A stretch of 40,929 bases of DNA from positions 1 through 40,929 of the forward strand of contig JBMZVD010000010.1 in assembly GCA_049625305.1 (NCBI GenBank), given 5' to 3'. Position 1 is the stretch's first letter; each line of letters opens with the position of its first letter. Origin of the DNA: Flavicella sp049625305 (GTDB lineage: Bacteria; Bacteroidota; Bacteroidia; Flavobacteriales; Flavobacteriaceae). Positions 25,917 through 34,235 of this stretch are shown in pieces. A program made the translations under genes and the position numbers. Under the pieces are notes generated by a model that did not search any database, was not told where the DNA came from, and saw only the letters and a program-made list of their open reading frames with translations.

Positions 25917-25954
25917 GAAAACACCCTCATATAGATTTTACTATGTGAGGGTGT
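25917..25954 (-). terminator. Terminator after lpdA
   Basis: Fourteen-pair stem (ACACCCTCATATAG with CTATGTGAGGGTGT, one G-T pair) around ATTTTA; on the minus strand it is followed by TTTT. It lies about 37 nt beyond the lpdA stop codon. Confidence 0.8.
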
Positions 25955-25990
25955 CTGTATATTAATTTGTAATAAAATTTATGATTCGCT

Positions 25991-27394
25991 TTACGAGTGA
26001 ATCGCTCTGTCTTCAGTAGCAGCCAAACAAGCTTCTTTGATAGCTTCAGTATATGTTGGGTGTGCGTGAGACATTCTAGAAACATCTTCTGCAGAGGCTC
26101 TAAATTCCATCGCCACTACCGCTTCAGCAATCATGTCTGCAGCTCGAGCACCAATCATATGAACACCTAAGATTTCATCTGTAGTTGCGTCTGCCAATAC
26201 TTTGATCACACCATCTGTATCCATACTAGCTCTTGATCTTCCAAGTGCACGCATGTTGAAAGAGCCAGCTTTGTAAGCAATCCCAGCTTCCTTCAATTGT
26301 TCTTCTGTCTTTCCTACAGCAGCAACCTCAGGCCATGTGTATACTACACCAGGGATAAGGTTGTAATTGATGTGTGGCTTTTCACCTGCGATGATTTCTG
26401 CAACCATAGTCCCTTCTTCTTCCGCTTTGTGTGCCAACATAGCTCCTTTGACAACGTCTCCAATCGCATAGATATTTGGAATGTTGGTTTGTAATTGCTC
26501 GTTGGTTTCTATCTGTCCTCTTTCAGTCGTTTTCAATCCAATAGCATCCAGACCCAATCCTTCTGTATATGGGCGTCTACCCACAGAAATCAAAGAGTAG
26601 TCTCCTTTGAATTCAACAGGATTTCCTTTTTTGTCATTGGCCACAACTACAACTTCATCACCTGTATTGGTTACGGATGTTACTTGATGTGAAGTGTAAA
26701 ACTTAAGTCCTTGTTTTTTTAGAGATTTTTGTAATTCTTTTGAAAGCATTGCATCCATTCCAGGTACAATCTTAGGCATGTATTCTACTACAGACACTTC
26801 AGCACCTAGTCGTGCGTATACCTGTCCCAATTCCAAACCTATTACCCCACCACCAATAACAATCAAGTGTTTCGGAACTTCCTTTAGTTTCAAAGCTTCA
26901 GTAGAGGTAATGATACGTTCTTTATCTATATTTATAAATGGCAAAGATCCAGGTTTCGATCCTGTTGCAATAATGGTATGTTTGGCTTCTATTTTTTCAA
27001 CAGATCCATCTGGTTTTGAAATATTGATGTGTGTGGTGTCGAAAAAAGTTCCAGTTCCCTCGTACAATTCAATTCCGTTTTTATCCATCAAGTAATTGAT
27101 TCCACCTGAGGTCTGTGATACAACTTCACCTTTACGTGCAATCATTTGCTCAAAATTCAAACTGAGTCCCTCTACACCGATTCCGTGTTTTTCAAAATGT
27201 TTTTTTGCATCGTAATAGTGGTGAGATGAATCCAAAAGAGCTTTGGAAGGAATACAACCTACATTCAAACAGGTACCTCCTAAAGTTGCGTATTTTTCAA
27301 TTATAGCAGTTTTTAAACCCAATTGTGCACAACGTATAGCTGCTACATATCCTCCAGGTCCTGAGCCTATAACGGCTACATCATAAGTATTCAT
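25991..27394 (-). CDS. lpdA: Dihydrolipoyl dehydrogenase (E3)
   Basis: 467 residues. FAD-binding GSGPGGYVAAI, redox-active disulfide C42/C47 in GGTCLNVGCIPSK, NAD-binding GGGVIGLELGQVYARLGAEV, and the C-terminal catalytic HAHPTYTEA are all present. It reoxidises the lipoyl groups of the pyruvate, 2-oxoglutarate and branched-chain complexes. It stands alone, convergent with hppA. Confidence 0.97.
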   Translation of the reverse strand: MNTYDVAVIGSGPGGYVAAIRCAQLGLKTAIIEKYATLGGTCLNVGCIPSKALLDSSHHYYDAKKHFEKHGIGVEGLSLNFEQMIARKGEVVSQTSGGINYLMDKNGIELYEGTGTFFDTTHINISKPDGSVEKIEAKHTIIATGSKPGSLPFINIDKERIITSTEALKLKEVPKHLIVIGGGVIGLELGQVYARLGAEVSVVEYMPKIVPGMDAMLSKELQKSLKKQGLKFYTSHQVTSVTNTGDEVVVVANDKKGNPVEFKGDYSLISVGRRPYTEGLGLDAIGLKTTERGQIETNEQLQTNIPNIYAIGDVVKGAMLAHKAEEEGTMVAEIIAGEKPHINYNLIPGVVYTWPEVAAVGKTEEQLKEAGIAYKAGSFNMRALGRSRASMDTDGVIKVLADATTDEILGVHMIGARAADMIAEAVVAMEFRASAEDVSRMSHAHPTYTEAIKEACLAATEDRAIHS

Positions 27395-27417
27395 AAAGGT
27401 GTTTATTTTAGTTGAAA

Positions 27418-27425
27418 CAAATTTA
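27418..27425 (-). promoter_or_regulatory. -7 element (TAAATTTG) of lpdA
   Basis: An exact TAnnTTTG on the minus strand, 23 nt before the lpdA ATG; the -33 element is not clear. Confidence 0.5.
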
Positions 27426-27598
27426 AGAAAATCATACTAAGGGGACTGTTTTTATTTTACAATTATTTCAATTCCTTTTTGATGATATTTTAGTTTTTAT
27501 AATTCTTTGGTTTGATATTATTAATTGTCTTCATTTTTAAAACGACAGCATGTTAACAGACTTTTATCTTCTTTATTTTTCAGTTAAAGCTATTTTTT

Positions 27599-27606
27599 TA
27601 ACTTTG
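27599..27606 (+). promoter_or_regulatory. -7 element (TAACTTTG) of the beta-galactosidase gene
   Basis: An exact TAnnTTTG located between the far upstream ATG (27550) and the ATG at 27640. It supports the later start, 33 nt downstream. No -33 TTG was found. Confidence 0.5.
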
Positions 27607-27639
27607 AGTAACCAAAAATATACTACAATTAAAAACCAT

Positions 27640-30600
27640 ATGAGACCTTACTATTTTAGTTGCCTATTTATTGTTATATTTTCAGTTAGTTGTTATTGCC
27701 AACAAGTTTTCGATTGGGAAAACCCTAACGTTTTTTCAATAAATACAGAACAACCTAAAGTCACTTTTACACACTATAACGATCAGGATTTTTCAAAGCA
27801 AAATCTTAACAATTATATTTCTTTAAACGGTATATGGAAGTTTCATCATGTTGAAAAACCAGCAGATAGACCAATTGATTTTTTTAAAGAGGGATATGAT
27901 ACAAGTAGTTGGGATACAATTGATGTTCCCTCGAATTGGCAAATGCGTGGATATGATTATCCTATCTATACCAATATTAAATATCCATTCCCAAAGAATA
28001 TTCCCAACATCCCTCATGAATTTAATCCAGTAGGGAGTTACAAACGCAGTTTTACAATTGACAGATCTTGGAAAGGACAGCAAGTGTATGTGCATTTGGG
28101 AGCTGTGAATTCAGCTTTTTATATTTGGATCAATGGTCAAAAAGTTGGTTACAGTGAAGGTTCTAAAACTCCAGTAGAATTTGATATTACTAAGTATATT
28201 ACAAAAGGGGTGAATTCAATCTCTTTGGAGGTATACCGTTGGTGTGATGGATCTTACTTGGAAGATCAAGATTTTTGGCGCGTCAGTGGTATTGAACGTG
28301 ATGTCTTTCTATATGCAGTGCCGAAAATCCATATTTCTAATTTTTTGACAATCGCAGGGTTGGACAAAGATAGCTATACGGAAGGTCTTTTTTCTTTGGA
28401 GTTACATGTTGCTAATAAAGGGAAAAAACAAGAGAAGTCAAACAAAGCTCGTATAGCGCTTATCGATCCATTAGGCAACACAATACACGAGAAAACACAT
28501 ACATTTTCTATCAAAAAAAATAAGGAAACTGTTATTTCTTTTGACGCTAATTTTCCCTCAGTTAAAAAATGGTCAGCAGAAACTCCTAATTTGTATGAGT
28601 TGCAAATCCAGCTTTTAGATAAAAAAGGATTGGTGTACAGTGCTACAAAAACCAATATAGGGTTTCGTACTTCCGAGATTAAAAATGGACAATTACTTGT
28701 CAATGGTCAGCCAATTTTAATAAAAGGTGTCAACCGTCATGAGCATGATCCTATTAATGGTCACGTAGTTTCAAGGGAATCAATGTTAGAAGATATTAAG
28801 GATTTTAAAAAATTCAATATCAATGCAGTACGCACCTCTCATTACCCAAATGACCCCTATTTTTATGATCTTTGTGATCAATATGGTATCTATGTTTTGG
28901 ACGAGGCAAATATAGAAACACATGGTTATGGCTACAGTAAAAATTTAACTTTGGCTGGTAAATCTGAATACAAAGCGATGCATCTTGATAGAATCGAGCG
29001 TATGGTGAAAAGGGATATCAATCACCCTTCAATTATTTATTGGTCCATGGGAAATGAAGCGGGAGATGGTGAAAATTTTAGAGCATGTTATGAGTGGATA
29101 CACGCCTATGATAAAACACGTCCTGTACAATATGAGCGATCGCTAATTGATAAAATAAGCTTAGAAGAACGAACTACTGATGTAATCAGTTGGATGTATG
29201 CACATTTAGGAAAGGTAGAAAGAGATCATTTGCGTGTAGATCCTCTACGTGAAAAAGAGTTACAGCGTCCTTTTATTTGGTGTGAATACAGCCATGCTAT
29301 GGGAAATAGTAATGGAGATATCTGTGCCAATTGGGATTGGGTGCGTAAAGAACGTCAAGTACAAGGAGGATTTATATGGGATTGGATGGACCAAGGAATA
29401 CAGATGAAAACTAAAAACGGTGATGTCTATTATGGTTATGGAGGGGATTTTGAACCTGCAGGAGTCTACAATGACAATAACTTTTGTGCCAATGGTTTGA
29501 TTTCATCAGATAGAACGCCACATCCTGCAATATGGGAGGTCAAAAAAGCGTATCAAAATTTACAGTTTAGTCTGATCAATAGCAATGAAATATTAGTTTT
29601 CAATGAAAACTTTTTTAAAGAAACTGAAGGTATTTCTTTAGAGTATAGTCTTGTGGAAAATGGAGTTGAGGTAGTATCTAAGACTGTTAAAACCCTTAAG
29701 ATATCTGCACAACAAAGCAAAAAAATACCATTAAATTTCGAGTACCTTAAAGACGCTTCTAAAGAATATTTTGTCAACCTAAGAGCAGTCTTGAGTCAAA
29801 AGAAAGGATTATTGGAAAAAGGCCATGTTGTCGCTACCGATCAATTCAAAGTACAAGATGCAAAAGAGCTTACAATACTTTCAACTGCTAAAAAGTTAGC
29901 AGTTAATTTTGATAAAAAATCCAAAGTATATACACTTTCAGGTACTGGTTTTTCGTATGTTTTCGATACCGATGATTTCGGACTTGCTTCTTTAATAATG
30001 AACGGGGAAGAAATGCTCAAGGAACGTTTGGCTTTGAATTTTTGGCGTGCCCCAATCGATAACGATTATGGCGCTTTTAAACCCTCAAGACAAAAAAAGC
30101 ACAAAGCATATTTTACTTGGCGAGAAGGGGCTAAAAATACGAGTATCATATCAAGAGATTTTAAACGTTTGGATGCGACTAGTGTTCGTTTGACCTATCT
30201 GTTTGATGTTCCTAATTTGGAAGCTAAAAATACCATAGTATATACTGTTTATGGAGACGGTCGTTTAAAGGTAAAGAGTGTTTTTCATCCTAAGAAAGAG
30301 AGAAGTTATGCACATATGCCTCGTTATGGGGTCACGTTTGCATTGTCAAAAAAATATGACAATACCACCTATTATGGTCGTGGACCTTTTGAGAATTATT
30401 CTGATCGTAATAGGGCTGCTAATATAGGTATGTACGCTTCAAAAGTAGCTGATTTTCAATTTGACTATATCCGTCCACAAGAAAATGGTTACCGTACTGA
30501 CGTACGTTATGCTTCACTTGTTTCTGAAGAGGGTAAGGGAATCGAAATTCGAGGGAAGTTTCCATTTTCTTTTTCTGCCTTGCACAATCCTATTTCAGAT

Positions 30601-30804
30601 TTTGATGCAGGAAATGTCAAAGGACAGACACACAGTATCGATATCAAACATCGTGATAAGGTCTATTTGAATATAGATTACAAACAAGTAGGTGTAGGGG
30701 GGGACAATACTTGGTCCATGAGTGGTTTGGCTCATAAAGAATATCAACTGAATCCCAATAAATGTTCTTTTGAGTTTGATATTCTTTTAAAGGAATTTAA
30801 ATAA
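27640..30804 (+). CDS. Secreted beta-galactosidase, GH2 family
   Basis: 1054 residues from ATG 27640, starting with a signal peptide (MRPYYFSCLFIVIFSVSCYC, cleavage near QQ). Full LacZ architecture follows: sugar-binding domain, immunoglobulin-like domain, TIM barrel, second Ig domain and the C-terminal galactosidase domain (YYGRGPFENYSDR). The acid/base glutamate is E473 (WSMGNEAGD) and the nucleophile E549 (WCEYSHAMGNS), 76 residues apart as in E. coli LacZ (E461/E537). The natural substrate could be a galactoside from algal or plant polysaccharide. No SusC/SusD pair, sugar transporter or sulfatase is near, so this is not a typical polysaccharide utilisation locus. An upstream ATG at 27550 lies before the -7 box and is rejected. 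Confidence 0.93.
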   Translation: MRPYYFSCLFIVIFSVSCYCQQVFDWENPNVFSINTEQPKVTFTHYNDQDFSKQNLNNYISLNGIWKFHHVEKPADRPIDFFKEGYDTSSWDTIDVPSNWQMRGYDYPIYTNIKYPFPKNIPNIPHEFNPVGSYKRSFTIDRSWKGQQVYVHLGAVNSAFYIWINGQKVGYSEGSKTPVEFDITKYITKGVNSISLEVYRWCDGSYLEDQDFWRVSGIERDVFLYAVPKIHISNFLTIAGLDKDSYTEGLFSLELHVANKGKKQEKSNKARIALIDPLGNTIHEKTHTFSIKKNKETVISFDANFPSVKKWSAETPNLYELQIQLLDKKGLVYSATKTNIGFRTSEIKNGQLLVNGQPILIKGVNRHEHDPINGHVVSRESMLEDIKDFKKFNINAVRTSHYPNDPYFYDLCDQYGIYVLDEANIETHGYGYSKNLTLAGKSEYKAMHLDRIERMVKRDINHPSIIYWSMGNEAGDGENFRACYEWIHAYDKTRPVQYERSLIDKISLEERTTDVISWMYAHLGKVERDHLRVDPLREKELQRPFIWCEYSHAMGNSNGDICANWDWVRKERQVQGGFIWDWMDQGIQMKTKNGDVYYGYGGDFEPAGVYNDNNFCANGLISSDRTPHPAIWEVKKAYQNLQFSLINSNEILVFNENFFKETEGISLEYSLVENGVEVVSKTVKTLKISAQQSKKIPLNFEYLKDASKEYFVNLRAVLSQKKGLLEKGHVVATDQFKVQDAKELTILSTAKKLAVNFDKKSKVYTLSGTGFSYVFDTDDFGLASLIMNGEEMLKERLALNFWRAPIDNDYGAFKPSRQKKHKAYFTWREGAKNTSIISRDFKRLDATSVRLTYLFDVPNLEAKNTIVYTVYGDGRLKVKSVFHPKKERSYAHMPRYGVTFALSKKYDNTTYYGRGPFENYSDRNRAANIGMYASKVADFQFDYIRPQENGYRTDVRYASLVSEEGKGIEIRGKFPFSFSALHNPISDFDAGNVKGQTHSIDIKHRDKVYLNIDYKQVGVGGDNTWSMSGLAHKEYQLNPNKCSFEFDILLKEFK

Positions 30805-30828
30805 TAATTGTGACCAATATAGTAGATA

Positions 30829-31239
30829 ATGTATAAATACATCTCAAGTAAAAGTAAGTTTATAGGATTGTTATGTGTATTTGTAATCTTGTCTTTTACA
30901 AAATTAGACTCAAATGAAAAGTTGTCAATTAATTTTATAACTCAAGGTAGTTATCGATGTATAGCAAAGATACCTGTGCTCGAAAAAGAATTACGCATGC
31001 AATTGCTCGACAGTGGCGGTACAGTTTTACTGACTGATTTTTTAAAAAAAGGATTCGGTTACAACAAAAAAATAGATATCTCTAGATTGGAAATAAACCG
31101 CTATTACTTTGTTTTTAAAGATGATAAACAAACCCTTTTGTTTTCATGGGATTGTGGGGAAATTGAAAAATTAGTGGATGTTGCAAATGATGAAGTTAAA
31201 AATGTAGCTGCAGAATACCTCTCTATTTTAAAAGAATAA
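30829..31239 (+). CDS. Small secreted protein of unknown function
   Basis: 136 residues with a signal peptide or anchor (FIGLLCVFVILSF) and a mature part rich in predicted beta strands (RMQLLDSGGTVLLTDFLKKG, RYYFVFKDDKQTLLFSW). I do not recognise a family; the strand pattern is reminiscent of small beta-sandwich secreted proteins of Bacteroidota. It begins 24 nt after the beta-galactosidase and is followed by a terminator, so it is probably co-transcribed with it. A link in function is inference only. Confidence 0.6.
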   Translation: MYKYISSKSKFIGLLCVFVILSFTKLDSNEKLSINFITQGSYRCIAKIPVLEKELRMQLLDSGGTVLLTDFLKKGFGYNKKIDISRLEINRYYFVFKDDKQTLLFSWDCGEIEKLVDVANDEVKNVAAEYLSILKE

Positions 31240-31256
31240 CCATGTTGATTTATGAT

Positions 31257-31292
31257 AAAAAAGCCCTTTACGCAAAAACGTAAAGGGCTTTT
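31257..31292. terminator. Bidirectional terminator between the small secreted protein gene and greA
   Basis: AAAAGCCCTTTACG and CGTAAAGGGCTTTT pair perfectly around CAAAAA, with A and T runs on the two sides; it serves both convergent genes. Confidence 0.92.
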
Positions 31293-31312
31293 ATTGTATT
31301 TGGCTGATTTGA

Positions 31313-31786
31313 TTATCTAGAAATATCTATAATTTCAAATTTCATAATACCATTAGGAACTTTTATTTCAGCAATTTCTCCAACACTCAAACCAAGTAAA
31401 CCTTTTCCAATAGGAGAGTTTACAGACAATTTTCCGTTTTTGATATCTGTTTCGGAATCGGCCACCAAGGTGTAAGTAAATTCCATATTATTGGCTGTAT
31501 TTTTCAACTTTACAACAGAATGAATCAAAATCTTCGATAAATCCAATTGTGATTCGTCTAAAATTCTAGCATTCGCTACAACATTTTTTAGTTTTGCAAT
31601 TTTTAACTCCAACAAGGACTGTTCTTCTTTGGCAGCATGATATTCTGCATTTTCACTCAAATCTCCTTTGTCTCTTGCGTCTGATATTTCTTGAGAAACT
31701 CTAGGTCTCTCTACTTGCTCTAATTGTTCTAATTCGTCTTTGAGTTTTTTAAGACCCTCTGCCGAATAGTAAGATATTTCACTCAT
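31313..31786 (-). CDS. greA: Transcription elongation factor GreA
   Basis: 157 residues. The N-terminal coiled coil (KLKDELEQLEQVERPRVSQE, then ARDKGDLSENAEYHAAKEEQ with the acidic tip D/E) and the C-terminal FKBP-like domain (VNSPIGKGLLGLSVGEIAEI) are complete. GreA stimulates RNA cleavage in backtracked RNA polymerase. The gene is single and convergent with the beta-galactosidase unit. Its 5' UTR has a stable hairpin directly at the expected transcript start (31812-31840). Confidence 0.98.
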   Translation of the reverse strand: MSEISYYSAEGLKKLKDELEQLEQVERPRVSQEISDARDKGDLSENAEYHAAKEEQSLLELKIAKLKNVVANARILDESQLDLSKILIHSVVKLKNTANNMEFTYTLVADSETDIKNGKLSVNSPIGKGLLGLSVGEIAEIKVPNGIMKFEIIDISR

Positions 31787-31811
31787 AACTTTTTCTTTTT
31801 AAAAACATAAA

Positions 31812-31840
31812 AATCTCATAGCAGAGTATTGCATGAGATT
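31812..31840 (-). promoter_or_regulatory. Hairpin at the 5' end of the greA mRNA
   Basis: AATCTCAT (31812-31819) pairs with ATGAGATT (31833-31840), extended by GCA/TGC with one bulged base. The expected start site from the box at 31846-31853 falls at its edge, so the hairpin would cap the mRNA. Confidence 0.55.
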
Positions 31841-31845
31841 AATAA

Positions 31846-31853
31846 CAAATATA
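31846..31853 (-). promoter_or_regulatory. -7 element (TATATTTG) of greA
   Basis: An exact TAnnTTTG on the minus strand, 60 nt before the greA ATG. No TTG at the standard -33 distance. Confidence 0.6.
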
Positions 31854-31899
31854 CAAATTATTTGTAAATTGCCATTTTTAATCACAAATCAATCGAAAG

Positions 31900-32382
31900 A
31901 TGAAACATGTTTTTCTGTTTGTATTCTTGAAGGGGCTTATGAGTTCTTGTATGACAGACAGTTATCCTAGCAGAAATTTTGTTCCTAATCTAGAGATCAA
32001 CTTTACGGTAGATATGAATCTTCCTCAGTTCCAACAGTTGTTAATTCCTGGGGGGCATGTATATGTGTCCAATTTGGGACATAAAGGAATTGTGATTTAT
32101 TCTTTAAATGCAGAGGACTACTACGCTTATGACTTATCTTGTCCACACCAAGCTTGTGGTACCGCTATGGATAGGAGTAATTTTCCTGAGTTTTTTAATA
32201 CTTGTGCTGATGATGGAATTTTTTATTCGATAGTCATTCCGGGATACTCAACGACATATCGAAAAGATGAAGAGGGCAATCGTATTGATATTCCTTCCAA
32301 TATGTCCTATGAAATGCAAGCGTACGCGGTAACAAAAATTGGAAATGGAGCACAATTATCGATAACAAATTTTAAATATTAG
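31900..32382 (+). CDS. Lipoprotein with a Rieske-like fold and an incomplete cluster site
   Basis: 160 residues with a lipoprotein-type signal (MSSC, Cys17; the -3 position is a methionine, so the lipobox is imperfect). The middle carries C81-P-H83 with C86, then C102-A-D-D. A canonical Rieske protein has CxH and CxxH; here the first pair is intact and the second histidine is an aspartate. The surrounding strands (YYAYDLSCPH, GIFYSIV, MQAYAVTKIGNGAQLSI) fit a Rieske-type beta fold. Bacteroidota have a family of such extracytoplasmic proteins whose function is unknown to me. Whether it binds a [2Fe-2S] cluster is open. No close partner gene. Confidence 0.68.
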   Translation: MKHVFLFVFLKGLMSSCMTDSYPSRNFVPNLEINFTVDMNLPQFQQLLIPGGHVYVSNLGHKGIVIYSLNAEDYYAYDLSCPHQACGTAMDRSNFPEFFNTCADDGIFYSIVIPGYSTTYRKDEEGNRIDIPSNMSYEMQAYAVTKIGNGAQLSITNFKY

Positions 32383-32404
32383 TACTTAAAACTAAATAAC
32401 TTTT

Positions 32405-32412
32405 TATTTTTG
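32405..32412 (+). promoter_or_regulatory. -7 element (TATTTTTG) of purK
   Basis: An exact TAnnTTTG followed by CCGC, 16 nt before the purK ATG; -33 not seen. Confidence 0.6.
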
Positions 32413-32428
32413 CCGCAAACTATAGATT

Positions 32429-33574
32429 ATGAAAACATATTTTTCTTCTGACTTTAAATTAGGTGTTCTAGGAGGAGGGCAACTTGGTAAAATGTTATTA
32501 TCAGAGTCGCATAAATTTGACGTGCACACTCACGTATTAGATAGTTCTTGCGATGCACCATCGGCTGCCTACTGCGATGCTTTCTTTCAAGGCGACTTGA
32601 TGGATTATACTGCTGTATATAATTTTGGAAAAACAGTAGATGTACTTACTATAGAAATTGAGCATGTCAATATAGAGGCACTTTATAAATTAGAAGAAGA
32701 AGGTGTTTTAGTGTATCCACAACCCGCTGTTATAGAATGCATACAGCACAAAGGTAAACAAAAGGATTTTTATGTGAAACACGGAATACCTACATCCAAA
32801 CACCTTCGATTTGAGACCAAAGCCGAGTTGCTAGATACTGAATTCAATTTTCCTTTTGTTTGGAAATCTGCACAATTTGGTTACGATGGTACGGGGGTCA
32901 AAATCGTACGTTCACAAGATGATATTAATGCTCTATCGGATACTCCATGTATTGTTGAGGATTTAGTACCTTTTAAAAATGAATTAGCAGTAATCGTAGC
33001 AAGAAATGCTTCAGGAGAGGTAAAGACGTATCCTGTGGTAGAGATGGAGTTTCATCCAGAAGCAAATCAAGTAGAGTATGTGCTGTGTCCTGCTCGTATA
33101 TCTGACGAAGTTGCTGCAAAAGCAAATAAAGTAGCTTTAGAAGTTGCTGAGGCTTTTCAACATGTTGGTTTGCTCGCGGTAGAAATGTTTCAAACCGAAA
33201 CAGATGAAATTATCGTAAATGAAGTAGCTCCAAGAACGCATAATAGTGGTCATTATAGTATAGAAGCTTCTGTAACGAGTCAATTTGAACAACATTTACG
33301 TACTGTATTGAATTTGCCACTGGGAGCAACTGAAAGTATGGTAGCTGGAGTGATGGTAAACTTAGTTGGTGTAGAGGGGTTTTCAGGAAAGGTATACTAT
33401 GAAAATATGGAACAAATTCTTACTTTACCCGGGGTAACTCCTCATATTTATGGTAAGAAAGAAACACGTCCCTTCCGAAAAATGGGACATGTAACAATTG
33501 TTGATAAGGACATCAATAAAGCAAGAACTATTGCTGAAAAAGTGAAGAATAGTATTCGCGTTATTTCCAAATAA
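32429..33574 (+). CDS. purK: N5-carboxyaminoimidazole ribonucleotide synthase
   Basis: 381 residues of the ATP-grasp family: GVLGGGQLGKMLL at the N-terminus, FVWKSAQFGYDGTGV, and the metal-binding VNEVAPRTHNSGHYSIEA. It converts AIR, bicarbonate and ATP to N5-CAIR in de novo purine synthesis. Followed 47 nt later by purE, which uses its product. Confidence 0.98.
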   Translation: MKTYFSSDFKLGVLGGGQLGKMLLSESHKFDVHTHVLDSSCDAPSAAYCDAFFQGDLMDYTAVYNFGKTVDVLTIEIEHVNIEALYKLEEEGVLVYPQPAVIECIQHKGKQKDFYVKHGIPTSKHLRFETKAELLDTEFNFPFVWKSAQFGYDGTGVKIVRSQDDINALSDTPCIVEDLVPFKNELAVIVARNASGEVKTYPVVEMEFHPEANQVEYVLCPARISDEVAAKANKVALEVAEAFQHVGLLAVEMFQTETDEIIVNEVAPRTHNSGHYSIEASVTSQFEQHLRTVLNLPLGATESMVAGVMVNLVGVEGFSGKVYYENMEQILTLPGVTPHIYGKKETRPFRKMGHVTIVDKDINKARTIAEKVKNSIRVISK

Positions 33575-33621
33575 GTTCAATTAATAAGAAATCGTTTTAT
33601 AACTAACATAGAAAATAACAG

Positions 33622-34107
33622 ATGAAAGTAGCAATTATAATGGGGTCAGATTCTGATCTTCCTATCATGCAAGAAGCCGTTGATGTATTGAATGATTTCG
33701 GTATAGAATATGAAGTTGATATCGTGTCAGCACACAGGACACCTGAAAAATTATTCACTTTTTCTAATGAAGCACATACTAGAGGTGTTTCTGTAATTAT
33801 CGCTGGAGCAGGAGGTGCTGCACATTTACCAGGTATGGTGGCATCTATGAGTCCTCTTCCTGTTATAGGGGTTCCTGTAAAGTCTAGAAATTCAATTGAT
33901 GGTTGGGATTCTGTATTGTCGATATTACAAATGCCTGGAGGAGTGCCAGTGGCTACTGTAGCTTTGGATGGAGCTAAAAATGCGGGGATACTTGCAGCTC
34001 AAATTATTGGAGCTTCTCACCCTGATGTTTTAGAGAAAATTCAAGCATACAAACAAAGTTTAAAAGACAAAGTAATAGCAGCTTCTGAAAGAGTTAGAAA
34101 AGCTTAA
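33622..34107 (+). CDS. purE: N5-carboxyaminoimidazole ribonucleotide mutase
   Basis: 161 residues: IIMGSDSDLPIM, VSAHRTPEKLF (catalytic His), IAGAGGAAHLPGMVAS and PVIGVPVKS define PurE class I. It turns N5-CAIR into CAIR. It is second in the purKE operon and is followed by two terminators. Confidence 0.98.
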   Translation: MKVAIIMGSDSDLPIMQEAVDVLNDFGIEYEVDIVSAHRTPEKLFTFSNEAHTRGVSVIIAGAGGAAHLPGMVASMSPLPVIGVPVKSRNSIDGWDSVLSILQMPGGVPVATVALDGAKNAGILAAQIIGASHPDVLEKIQAYKQSLKDKVIAASERVRKA

Positions 34108-34130
34108 AAAATTGTCATGATAAACAAGAT

Positions 34131-34159
34131 ACTGATTGTGTTTTAACAGTCAGTTTTTT
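34131..34159 (+). terminator. Terminator after purE
   Basis: ACTGATTGT (34131-34139) pairs with ACAGTCAGT (34146-34154, one G-T pair), followed by six Ts. Confidence 0.75.
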
Positions 34160-34170
34160 AGTAGAAGTCA

Positions 34171-34210
34171 AAAAAAAAGCACCGTATCAATTAAGATACG
34201 GTGCTTTTTT
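34171..34210. terminator. Bidirectional terminator between purE and rng
   Basis: AAAAAAGCACCGTATC and GATACGGTGCTTTTTT pair fully around AATTAA. On the minus strand it closes rng; on the plus strand it backs up the purE terminator. Confidence 0.93.
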
Positions 34211-34235
34211 AAGATATATTTTTTGCATATTTACA

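Noticed and set aside
27640..31239. Polysaccharide utilisation locus around the beta-galactosidase
   Set aside because: No SusC/SusD-like genes, sulfatases, other glycosidases or sugar sensors lie nearby; the AraC-type gene is 12 kb away.
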